Shown: positions 1 through 6,037 of the stretch, piece by piece
How positions within the stretch are numbered: position 1 is the stretch's first letter
How the letters are laid out: every line of letters begins with the position of its first letter
Source: Chloroflexota bacterium
GTDB taxonomy: Bacteria; Chloroflexota; Anaerolineae; UBA1429
Length of the DNA stretch: 12,230 nt
Assembly: GCA_012513725.1 (NCBI GenBank)
Contig: JAAZBQ010000912.1
Coordinates: 1 to 12,230, forward strand
Reading direction: 5' to 3'
Notes under the pieces: model-generated
The model's database searches: none
Seen by the model: only the letters and a program-made list of their open reading frames with translations
What the model was told of the DNA's origin: nothing
Translations under genes and position numbers: made by a program

Positions 1-116
1 CCGACGGGCGCTTTCTGCTGCTAGAGGGCCAAGAGCACGCTGTCGCCCCGGAAGCCGTTGCGCCCATATTGATCAAGTTCTTTGCCAGAGAACGCGCGGT
101 CGGAGAGGCTCCCTGA
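1..116 (+). CDS. Alpha/beta hydrolase, C-terminal end (partial)
   Basis: The frame beginning at base 3 is open for 37 codons from the window edge and stops at TGA 114-116. It reads DGRFLLLEGQEHAVAPEAVA and then PILIKFFAR before a short charged tail. A hydrophobic strand, then a Gly-Gln-Glu-His turn, then a final amphipathic helix ending in Phe-Phe is the usual C-terminus of alpha/beta-fold hydrolases. In that family the His of this turn is the catalytic-triad histidine. The nucleophile elbow and everything upstream lie outside the window, so substrate and exact subfamily cannot be given. The gene runs convergently toward the UROD-like gene at 314. The family call rests on this short tail alone, but the pattern is characteristic. 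Confidence 0.68.
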   Translation, partial: DGRFLLLEGQEHAVAPEAVAPILIKFFARERAVGEAP

Positions 117-194
117 CGCGCGGTCCCCCTCAGCAGCCAACTGGCCTGCAGGGCGGAATAGGCAAGAGAGACCGGGCTACCCGCCGGTGAGGCA

Positions 195-225
195 CTATAG
201 GGCCGCAGGCAGCGCGGCCCTATAG
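195..225. terminator. Perfect 12-bp inverted repeat between convergent genes
   Basis: CTATAGGGCCGC at 195-206 is followed after a 7-base loop by its exact reverse complement at 214-225. It sits in the 197-bp gap between the rightward hydrolase stop (116) and the leftward UROD-like stop (314), where a bidirectional terminator would be expected. Neither side carries a clear T-run, so it is not a textbook rho-independent terminator. The rest of 117-313 shows no credible reading frame, RNA gene or other signal. Confidence 0.5.
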
Positions 226-313
226 CGTTCGGTCATGACGCCGCCCGGAGGCGCTCTTCGCCGCGGCCGTCGCAGCCTCTGGGCGGTGGGGGGCGCGGCG
301 CCGGCTCGGTCGA

Positions 314-1549
314 CTAACCGTACACCTCGTCGATCACCTCCCGGGCGATCTGGACCCAGCGGGGCACCCGGGTGGCGTCGCCCTGGACGGTCTCTACGTC
401 TTTGAGGGTCACATCGGCGTGGCACCCGTTTGCCCGGCAGGCGGCCAGGTCCTCGTGCATGATGCTGCGGATGCGGGCGGGGTCGAACCCATAGCCCACC
501 ATATCCGCCGGGCTGGGGCGGTAGGAGAGGACGTAGCGATCGCCGATCTGCTCGGCACAGCGCGCCACGTCGGCGGCGGGGGCCACCCCGATGCGCCGCA
601 GGTTGGGGATGCGCTGGAGCAGCGAGATCTTGTGCGTGAGGTCCTCGCAGCAGCCATAGGCCACCAGGCCAAAGGGCTCCATGATGGCCATCTGGTACTG
701 GAGCATGAACTCGTCGAACAGGCGGGGCCCCACCAGGGTGGTCTCCTGGGAGGCCATATAGTACCAGAGATCGCGACGTGGGACGGGATCGCTGTTCGCG
801 GCGGGATCGGCCAGTTCCTGGGCGTAGGTCATCGCCTGGTTCTGGTGCGACGACAGCGTCCAGTGGCCGGCCTCCTCGGCCTCCCGGTGGGTGCGCAGGA
901 TGCCGTCGCGCATGAACGCCAGCACGCCGTGGAGCCACTCCGGCCGGTCGATCATGTCCAGCATCAACTGCTCCAGGCCGCGCATCTGGGTCAGGTGCGT
1001 CGAGATGTCGCCCGCCCACATAAAGTAGGCCGGCTTGCGGTCGATGTCGACCGGTACGATGTCGCCGATCGCGGCCGAGAGCCGGTCGTAGCGGCGGGCG
1101 GTCTCCTCCTCATCCACCACATGGTGGGGCGAGACCATGCGCTCGGCGTCCTCCGGCTCGCGGATGGAAGGGATCATGGTGTGCGAGCCATGCTCCTCCA
1201 CCCGCTCGGACCACTGGATGGGCAGCCCCCACAGCCCCTCTGGCGGCGTGATCACGGCCGCACGCATGCTGATCCACGGCTCGATGATATAGTCGTCGCC
1301 GAACCGGTCCCGGTAGACCGCCTCGCGCAGGACGCGCTCATAGTGCCGGAAGAAGGGATCGGCGCACTGGGTCTGGCTCTCGGGCATCTCGCGGAACGCA
1401 AAGGCGCGGACGTAGATCAGCGGCGTGGTGGGTACCAGGCTGTTGTGACGCCGCCAGAGGGTGCGGCGCTCCTCCTGGACGGGCTTACGGGCGATCTCCA
1501 TGTAGCGGGTGGCCAGGTCGCGCAGGATGGCGACGTCATCGGTGGGCAC
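314..1549 (-). CDS. UROD-like (MtaA/CmuA-type) protein B
   Basis: A 411-residue protein of the uroporphyrinogen decarboxylase-like TIM-barrel superfamily, which includes corrinoid methyltransferases such as MtaA and CmuA. It is not HemE itself. The C-terminal half has the superfamily order: a SQETTLVGPRLFDEF segment (about 267-281), then a barrel strand ending YGCCEDL (Cys300, Cys301, Glu302, Asp303) where metal-binding relatives carry a His-x-Cys site, then IPNLRRIGVAP and a late Cys-His pair (376-377). The Cys-Cys-Glu and late Cys are plausible metal ligands, which is an inference. The GTG start is chosen because AGGGAGGA lies 7-8 bases upstream. An ATG 24 codons earlier (1621) would overlap UROD-like A and has only a weak GGAG. 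It lies 49 bp downstream of UROD-like A on the same strand. No signal peptide or TM segment, so cytosolic. Substrate unknown; no corrinoid-binding protein is nearby. Confidence 0.85.
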   Translation of the reverse strand: MPTDDVAILRDLATRYMEIARKPVQEERRTLWRRHNSLVPTTPLIYVRAFAFREMPESQTQCADPFFRHYERVLREAVYRDRFGDDYIIEPWISMRAAVITPPEGLWGLPIQWSERVEEHGSHTMIPSIREPEDAERMVSPHHVVDEEETARRYDRLSAAIGDIVPVDIDRKPAYFMWAGDISTHLTQMRGLEQLMLDMIDRPEWLHGVLAFMRDGILRTHREAEEAGHWTLSSHQNQAMTYAQELADPAANSDPVPRRDLWYYMASQETTLVGPRLFDEFMLQYQMAIMEPFGLVAYGCCEDLTHKISLLQRIPNLRRIGVAPAADVARCAEQIGDRYVLSYRPSPADMVGYGFDPARIRSIMHEDLAACRANGCHADVTLKDVETVQGDATRVPRWVQIAREVIDEVYG

Positions 1550-1556
1550 GGGCGAG

Positions 1557-1564
1557 TCCTCCCT
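1557..1564 (-). promoter_or_regulatory. Ribosome binding site fixing the GTG start of UROD-like B
   Basis: The minus strand reads AGGGAGGA, then seven bases, then GTG at 1549. This is the best Shine-Dalgarno match in the region and favours GTG 1549 over ATG 1621. Confidence 0.7.
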
Positions 1565-1598
1565 CACGGGCTGGCGCGGCGTTCTGCCGCATCGGGAT

Positions 1599-2657
1599 CT
1601 ATCCGGAGTAGTGCCAGGCATAGCGCTCCATGGCGTCCATCACGGCGGCGGCGTTCTCCAGCGGTGTGCCGGGGTACAGGCCGTAGACCATCATCAGCCC
1701 GCCCTCGCGGCGGCCGAGGCGGGTCACCTCGTCGCGGATCAGCGCATCGATGTCGGCCGGGGTGCCGTAGCGGGTGACCCGTTGCCGGTCCACGTCCAGA
1801 TCGATGCAGACCCTGCCCGCCAGGCGCTCCTCGATCCAATCCAGCCCGTTCACCAGGTCCTGGAGGTTCACCACCTGCACGCCTTCGTCGACGAGATCGT
1901 CGACCAGGGTGCGGATGTCGCCATCGGAGTGCATGTGAACGACGCAGCCTGCCTCGCGGGCGGGGGCCATCAGCCGAGCGTAGGTGGGCTTGATGTAGCG
2001 CCGAAAGTGGGCGGGGGAGAGCATCGGGCCGCGCTGCATGCCGAGGTCCTCCGGGTACGACATCCACTCGGCGCCGGCGGCGATGTAGCGGCGCACCAGG
2101 GCCAGGTTGAACGCCTCCACCATCTCGATCAGGCGAGATAGCCGGGGGTCGCCGTCGGCCATGTCGTAGATCAGCCGGTCATAGCCCCGCAGATAGACGA
2201 GGGTGAGAAAGGTGTGGCCGTGGCGTAGGCCGGCGGAGGCCAGGCGGCCCGCGGCCCGCGCCGCCGCCATCCGCTCGCGCTCGGCATCCCAGTCGATCGG
2301 CCCCCAGCCATAGTCCACGGCGGGATCGGGCGGGCGGTACCCCTCCAGCGCGCTCCAGTCGGCCAGGGGGTGGCCGACGACGGAGCCGGTGATGCCGTCA
2401 TCGGTGGTCACCCACACGCAGCCCCAGGAATCCGTAAAGGGGCGATCGGCACGCTCCCAGGGGGCGTACTCGGGCACGATGGGCTCCTCCGACCGGCAAA
2501 AGTCGGGAAAGAGCAGCGGGTGGGCCTCCATAAGATCCTGCAAGGCGTCCTGCGGGTAGTGGTGCCAACAGGCGCGATTGATGGCATAGTGCATGGGGAT
2601 CCACTCGGGCCGCTCAAAGCGAGCGGCCCGCAGGGTGTTCTCGCGGCGAGAGATCAT
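1599..2657 (-). CDS. UROD-like (MtaA/CmuA-type) protein A
   Basis: A 352-residue UROD-superfamily protein. The N-terminus MISRRENTLRAARFERPEWI is the standard opening of this group. The central segment EDLGMQRGPMLSP (203-215) precedes RRYIKPTYARLM and the barrel strand ending HMHSDG (241-246), where His241 and His243 could be metal ligands in place of the His-x-Cys of MtaA-type enzymes. CIDLDVDRQ (284-292) and GLYPGTPLENAAAVMDAM (326-343) complete the C-terminal half. The family includes corrinoid methyl transfer enzymes and many uncharacterised members; this sequence does not reveal the methyl donor or acceptor. The ATG start has TTGGAG five to six bases upstream. It lies 18 bp after the SIMPL gene and 49 bp before UROD-like B, so the three probably share a transcript. 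A and B are clearly diverged from each other. Cytosolic. Confidence 0.88.
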   Translation of the reverse strand: MISRRENTLRAARFERPEWIPMHYAINRACWHHYPQDALQDLMEAHPLLFPDFCRSEEPIVPEYAPWERADRPFTDSWGCVWVTTDDGITGSVVGHPLADWSALEGYRPPDPAVDYGWGPIDWDAERERMAAARAAGRLASAGLRHGHTFLTLVYLRGYDRLIYDMADGDPRLSRLIEMVEAFNLALVRRYIAAGAEWMSYPEDLGMQRGPMLSPAHFRRYIKPTYARLMAPAREAGCVVHMHSDGDIRTLVDDLVDEGVQVVNLQDLVNGLDWIEERLAGRVCIDLDVDRQRVTRYGTPADIDALIRDEVTRLGRREGGLMMVYGLYPGTPLENAAAVMDAMERYAWHYSG

Positions 2658-2675
2658 CGGCGCTCCAAGTCGGAA

Positions 2676-3467
2676 TCAGGGGGCAATGTCAAAGGTCACG
2701 GACACCCTGGCGTTCACGGCGATCTGGCCGGGGGCCACAGCCGAGTCGGGCTCATAGGAGGACGAGCCCACCTGCTGGACGACGTTCTGGCTCATCCCGC
2801 CGCCGGACCGGTAGCCCCACCAGGAGTTGTACCACGAGTACCAGCCGCTGTACTCCTCGCGGATGGAGCGAGGCTCCCCCACGTGCAGGCCAAGTTCGCC
2901 GGTGAGCGCCTCAGCCTTTTCGCGGGCGGCCTGGATGGCCAGGGCGCGGGCGGCGTCGCGGTGCTGGCGCAGCTCGGTGGTGCGGAACTCGACGTTATGG
3001 ACGTGGCTGGCGCCCGCGAGGAGGGTGTCGCTCAGGAGGTCCTCAAAGCGGGAGACATCGCCCAGGGTGATGACCACCGTCTTTTGGACGCGATAGGCGG
3101 CCAGGTCGAGGCGCTTTGCGTACTCGTCCTCGTATACGGGATTCACGTGGATGAACTCCGTCTGCACGTGGCGGGCGGGGACCTCGTATTCCTCGGCCAG
3201 TGCGATGAGCGCCCGCACGGCCTCATCGTTCTGGGTCTTGGCAACGAGGAGGTCGCGGTGTTGGGTCTCGACGCCGAGGGTGAGGACGACCTGGTCGGGC
3301 GGCACGCGAACGTCGGCGTCTCCGGTGACGGTGATGACGCCCGGTTCGCGGTCCTCGGCCTGGGCCTGCACGGAGGCGGCTTCCAGGGCGGGGTTGCCGG
3401 CCAGGACCAGGGAGAGGGCGGCGAACCCCAAGACGGCGACGGCCAGGAGCACATGCTGGTGCTTCAT
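2676..3467 (-). CDS. Secreted SIMPL-domain (DUF541) protein
   Basis: A 263-residue exported protein. Residues 1 to about 36 form a signal peptide: MKHQH, then a hydrophobic stretch of leucines, valines and alanines, then an Ala-rich cleavage region. There is no lipobox cysteine. The mature part is a SIMPL (DUF541) domain: ITVTGDADVRVPPDQVVLTL opens it, followed by two alternating strand-helix halves and the closing ARVSVTFDI strand. Family members are periplasmic or surface proteins of mostly unknown role, some linked to oxidative stress or signalling. An aromatic, Gly-rich stretch (208-224, GWYSWYNSWWGYRSGGG) interrupts the second half and is probably a surface loop. The ATG start is chosen because AGGAGGAG precedes it and the signal peptide begins there; the frame is open upstream but in non-conserved sequence. 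It leads the leftward SIMPL-UROD A-UROD B group. Confidence 0.87.
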   Translation of the reverse strand: MKHQHVLLAVAVLGFAALSLVLAGNPALEAASVQAQAEDREPGVITVTGDADVRVPPDQVVLTLGVETQHRDLLVAKTQNDEAVRALIALAEEYEVPARHVQTEFIHVNPVYEDEYAKRLDLAAYRVQKTVVITLGDVSRFEDLLSDTLLAGASHVHNVEFRTTELRQHRDAARALAIQAAREKAEALTGELGLHVGEPRSIREEYSGWYSWYNSWWGYRSGGGMSQNVVQQVGSSSYEPDSAVAPGQIAVNARVSVTFDIAP

Positions 3468-3513
3468 TGGAGGCTCCTCCTGTGGCAGTGGCAAAGAGCG
3501 ATCGCTGGGCCTC

Positions 3514-3519
3514 ATTGTA
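3514..3519 (-). promoter_or_regulatory. Candidate -10 element for the SIMPL/UROD transcript
   Basis: The minus strand reads TACAAT (five of six matches to TATAAT), 47 bases upstream of the SIMPL ATG. No good -35 hexamer is seen at 16-18 bp, so this is a weak call based on one hexamer and its position. Confidence 0.35.
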
Positions 3520-3558
3520 CACCAAAAGCCGCCCGGCTGCGCTGCCGGCACAGGCCAT

Positions 3559-3595
3559 GCCGGAGCCCCTCGGGGAAGGGGATGGGGCCTCCGGC
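3559..3595. other. Stem-loop in the SIMPL/purA divergent intergenic region
   Basis: GCCGGAGCCCC (3559-3569) can pair with GGGGCCTCCGGC (3584-3595), giving 11 base pairs with one bulged base and a 14-base G-rich loop. It lies between two divergent start codons, upstream of the candidate purA promoter. A second, tighter palindrome, GCGCCG-TT-CGGCGC, lies at 3623-3636. No riboswitch class is recognised. The 272-bp region has no supported gene. Confidence 0.4.
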
Positions 3596-3638
3596 CACGA
3601 CGCGGTACTGCGCGACCCGGCGGCGCCGTTCGGCGCTG

Positions 3639-3668
3639 TTCGCCGTCTGGGGCGAGTCGTGCTACCAT
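3639..3668 (+). promoter_or_regulatory. Candidate purA promoter (extended -10)
   Basis: TGC-TACCAT at 3660-3668 is an extended -10 with four of six matches. A poor -35, TTCGCC (3639-3644), lies 18 bp upstream. The start codon would be about 65 bases from the transcription start. The palindrome at 3623-3636 abuts the -35, where a repressor could act; that is inference. Confidence 0.3.
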
Positions 3669-3739
3669 GCCTGTGCAGCGCGCCGTGGCTGGCCCGGCGT
3701 GCCTTTCGTGCGCGCGAACAACCTGATCGGAGGCAGACG

Positions 3740-5032
3740 ATGACGGTGACGGTGGTGGTGGGCGCCCAATGGGGCGACGAGGGCAAGGGACGCGTGATCG
3801 ACTATCTCGCGGAACGCGCCGACATGGTAATCCGCTTCCAGGGCGGTGACAACGCCGGCCACACCGTGGTGAACGATCAGGGACGCTTTGCCCTGCACCT
3901 CACCCCCAGCGGGGTGTTTCACCCCGAGGCCTACTGCCTGTTGGGGCCCGGCACCGTCGTGAACATGGATGCCCTCGGAGAGGAACTGGACGCCCTCCGG
4001 CGCGCCGGTGTCGCCGCGCGGAACGTCCGCGTGGACTATCGCGCGCACCTGGTGCTCCCCTACCACCGCCTCCTGGACGGCGCGGCGGAGGAGCAGCGCA
4101 AGCGCGAGGCGGGCGCCGAGGAGCCCGCCGAGGGCGAGATGGGCACCACGCGCCGGGGGATCGGCCCGGTCTACGGCGACAAGCACTCTTACCGGGGCGT
4201 CCGCGTCGGCGATATCCGCTACCCCGACGTCCTCCGCCAGCGGCTTGAGGCCCTCTTGCCCGCGCGCAACGCCCAGCTGGCCTTTTACGGCCTGCCACCC
4301 TGTTCGGTGGAGGACCTCCTGGCCCTCGCCGAGGGCTGGCGCACGGCCTATGGGGACATGATCGTCGACAGCCTGCCGGTCGTGCGCGCGGCCGTCCAGG
4401 GGGGGCAGCGCGTCCTCCTCGAGGGACAGTTGGGTATTGGGCGCTGCATCGATTGGGGCATCTATCCCTACGTCACCGGCTCCTCGCCCACGGCCGGCGG
4501 CGCGTGCGTGGGCGCCGGCATCCCGCCCCGGGCCATCGACGAGGTCCTCGGCGTGGTCAAGGCCTATTCCACCTCGGTGGGCGGCGGTCCCTTCCCCACG
4601 GAACTCCACGACGAGACGGGCGACATGCTCCAGGAGATCGGCCGCGAGTTCGGCGCCACTACCGGCCGCATCCGCCGGTGCGGCTGGTTCGATGGAGTGG
4701 CCATCCGCCAGGCCTCCTGGCTGAACGGTTTCACCGGCATCGCCGTCACCAAGCTCGACGTCCTGGACACGTTCGCTACCCTGCGCATCTGCACCGGCTA
4801 CCGCCTCGGCGATGAGGTGCTCGACCACGTCCCGGACACGGTAACCCAGGGGCTGGTCGAACCGGTCTACGAAGACTGGCCAGGGTGGCGGACCGACACG
4901 ACCGCCTGCCGGACGTGGGACGCCCTACCGCCCCAGGCCCAGGCCTACCTGCGACGCATCGAGGAACTGGCCCGCGCGCCAATCCGCTTTGTCTCGGTGG
5001 GTCCCGAGCGCTCCCAGATGATCGTCGTGTAG
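3740..5032 (+). CDS. purA: Adenylosuccinate synthetase
   Basis: PurA joins IMP and L-aspartate using GTP to make adenylosuccinate, the first step from IMP to AMP in the cytosol. At 430 residues it has the usual family length. Visible motifs in order: GAQWGDEGKGR (8-18) with the catalytic Asp13; GGDNAGHTVV (35-44) with His41; GTTRRGIGPVYGDK (135-148); EGQLG (228-232) and YPYVTGSSPTAGG (242-254); GGGPFPTEL (281-289); GATTGRIRR (305-313), the aspartate-binding loop with both key arginines; TKLD (337-340) for guanine recognition; and SVGPERSQ near the C-terminus. Asp13 in GDEGKG argues against the phage PurZ branch, which has Ser there. A charged stretch at 118-133 is longer than in E. coli PurA. 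The ATG has GGAGG six bases upstream; the longer open frame upstream has no homology. It is a single gene with its own promoter region, not part of a purine operon here. Confidence 0.96.
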   Translation: MTVTVVVGAQWGDEGKGRVIDYLAERADMVIRFQGGDNAGHTVVNDQGRFALHLTPSGVFHPEAYCLLGPGTVVNMDALGEELDALRRAGVAARNVRVDYRAHLVLPYHRLLDGAAEEQRKREAGAEEPAEGEMGTTRRGIGPVYGDKHSYRGVRVGDIRYPDVLRQRLEALLPARNAQLAFYGLPPCSVEDLLALAEGWRTAYGDMIVDSLPVVRAAVQGGQRVLLEGQLGIGRCIDWGIYPYVTGSSPTAGGACVGAGIPPRAIDEVLGVVKAYSTSVGGGPFPTELHDETGDMLQEIGREFGATTGRIRRCGWFDGVAIRQASWLNGFTGIAVTKLDVLDTFATLRICTGYRLGDEVLDHVPDTVTQGLVEPVYEDWPGWRTDTTACRTWDALPPQAQAYLRRIEELARAPIRFVSVGPERSQMIVV

Positions 5033-5071
5033 ACCGAACCCTCCGCTCCCGTGAGCACGCGTCCCCGGCCC

Positions 5072-5100
5072 TTGACACCGTGCATATTGTCTACTATGTT
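5072..5100 (+). promoter_or_regulatory. Promoter of the nitroreductase gene
   Basis: A perfect -35 TTGACA (5072-5077), a 17-bp spacer and a -10 TATGTT (5095-5100) lie in an AT-rich island that stands out from the GC-rich surroundings. Transcription would start near 5107, giving a leader of about 105 bases. An imperfect dyad, TCTAcTAT (5090-5097) against ATATAGA (5105-5111), overlaps the -10 and could be an operator. Confidence 0.65.
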
Positions 5101-5121
5101 GATTATATAGATACAGATTCC

Positions 5122-5145
5122 CTGCCGAGGCGGGACCCTCGGCAG
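5122..5145 (+). other. Leader stem-loop 1 of the nitroreductase mRNA
   Basis: CTGCCGAGG (5122-5130) and CCTCGGCAG (5137-5145) pair perfectly over 9 bp with a 6-base loop. There is no T-run after it, so it is unlikely to be an intrinsic terminator for purA. It lies just downstream of the predicted transcription start. Confidence 0.5.
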
Positions 5146-5173
5146 CGGGCACCGTGGCCTGGTCCCCAGTCAA

Positions 5174-5196
5174 CGGGCGGGCACCGTCGCCGCCCG
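5174..5196 (+). other. Leader stem-loop 2 abutting the nitroreductase RBS
   Basis: CGGGCGG (5174-5180) pairs with CCGCCCG (5190-5196) around a 9-base loop. The next bases, GAGAGGGAG (5197-5204 region), form the Shine-Dalgarno sequence. The 11-mer GCGGGCACCGT occurs at 5145-5155 and again at 5177-5187, partly inside the stem-loops. Confidence 0.4.
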
Positions 5197-5211
5197 AGAG
5201 GGAGTCGCACG

Positions 5212-5790
5212 ATGGACAGCGAGTGTCTGGATCTCATCCGCGCCCGGCGGACCGTACGCCGGTTCACCCCACAGCCCCTTCGCCCCGACGAGGTCGAGGC
5301 CGTCATCGAGGCGGCCATGTACGCTCCCAGTCGCCTGAACCGCCAGCCCTGGCACTTCTTGATCGTGGAGGATCCCGAGGTCAAGCACGAAATCGCCGAG
5401 ATCCTGCGCGTCCACCCCTATATCGAGGAGGCGCCCGTTCTGGTCGTCGTCTGTGGGCGCCCGGCCTCGTCACCGACCTGGCTGATGGATATCAGCGCGG
5501 CCACGGAGAACCTCCTCCTGGCCGCCACGGCCCTGGACTTGGGCTCCGCCTGGGTCGCCGCGCCCGACACCACCCTTTGGAGCATCCTGGAGGAGCACCT
5601 GCGTTGGCGGCTGCACATCCCCCAGGATATCCGGATGGCATCGGTGGTGGCTCTGGGACACGCGGCCGAGCACCCTGCCCGCCACGAGCGCGCCGAACGC
5701 TTTGACCCCCTAAAGGTGCACTATGGCGCCTGGGAGCGCGTCGGCGCCTCGCAGGAGTTGGCCGCCGGCGGCGGCGCGGCCCGCCGCTAG
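5212..5790 (+). CDS. Nitroreductase-family FMN oxidoreductase
   Basis: A 192-residue flavoprotein of the nitroreductase fold, predicted to use FMN and NAD(P)H to reduce an unknown acceptor (nitro compounds, quinones or a flavin). The N-terminus has LIRARRTVRRFTPQPL (8-23), the Arg-rich FMN-phosphate motif of the family. APSRLNRQPWHFLIVED (38-54) is the second FMN-contacting motif. AATENLLLAATALDLGSAWV (96-115) is the dimer-interface helix, and MASVVALGHA (142-151) is the closing strand. The last dozen residues are Gly/Ala/Arg-rich and probably disordered. The ATG start has GAGGGAG seven bases upstream and fits the family N-terminus. It has its own promoter and a structured leader 179 bp after purA, and the same orientation as the downstream kinase. 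The likely cytosolic dimer cannot be assigned to a specific subfamily. Confidence 0.9.
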   Translation: MDSECLDLIRARRTVRRFTPQPLRPDEVEAVIEAAMYAPSRLNRQPWHFLIVEDPEVKHEIAEILRVHPYIEEAPVLVVVCGRPASSPTWLMDISAATENLLLAATALDLGSAWVAAPDTTLWSILEEHLRWRLHIPQDIRMASVVALGHAAEHPARHERAERFDPLKVHYGAWERVGASQELAAGGGAARR

Positions 5791-5809
5791 GCCGTTCCGC
5801 GCAGGCCGT

Positions 5810-5838
5810 TTGTCAGGATAGGGGTTAGGGGCCATAAT
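5810..5838 (+). promoter_or_regulatory. Promoter of the hybrid histidine kinase gene
   Basis: TTGTCA (5810-5815), a 17-bp spacer and CATAAT (5833-5838) each match consensus at five of six positions. TAGGGG occurs twice in the spacer (5819-5824, 5826-5831). The resulting leader is about 190 bases, pyrimidine-rich to about 5965, with only a weak 6-bp stem (5998-6003 with 6016-6021) before the start. No gene is seen in 5791-6037. Confidence 0.55.
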
Positions 5839-6037
5839 AGGTCTATCGCTGGCCCGTCACGCGCTGCCTTCGCCCATCGCCGCTCCTACCCCTCCTTTCG
5901 CCCTGCCACGTTCCCGGCCAGCTCCGCACGCACATACACGGCGTACCTTGCCCCTCCCGTCGCGCTTGTGGGTCGTGGACCCTCGTCGTGGCGCTGAGCA
6001 TGGTGTCGTGTTGCCCCATGCACACGATGGAGAACGT

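Noticed and set aside
1549..1621. An N-terminal extension of UROD-like B starting at ATG 1621.
   Set aside because: The extension is not family-like, overlaps the upstream gene's end and has a weaker ribosome site than GTG 1549.
314..2657. UROD-like genes as hemE of heme biosynthesis.
   Set aside because: There are three divergent copies with no other heme genes nearby, and the sequences fit MtaA/CmuA-like branches rather than HemE, whose N-terminal substrate-binding arginine motif is not seen.
3468..3668. An upstream extension of the SIMPL protein to 3668.
   Set aside because: The added residues are Pro/Arg-rich, would bury the signal peptide, and the strong AGGAGGAG directly precedes the internal ATG.
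4421..4435. PurA has EGQLG where E. coli has EGAQG, and TSVG where E. coli has TRVG, suggesting loss of IMP-binding residues.
   Set aside because: I recall EGQLG and similar x-VG forms in PurA of several other bacterial lineages, and all core catalytic and aspartate-loop residues are kept, so it looks like a normal subfamily variant.
5122..5145. The 9-bp hairpin as an intrinsic terminator of purA.
   Set aside because: No T-run follows it, and it lies downstream of the next gene's promoter, so a leader role is more likely.
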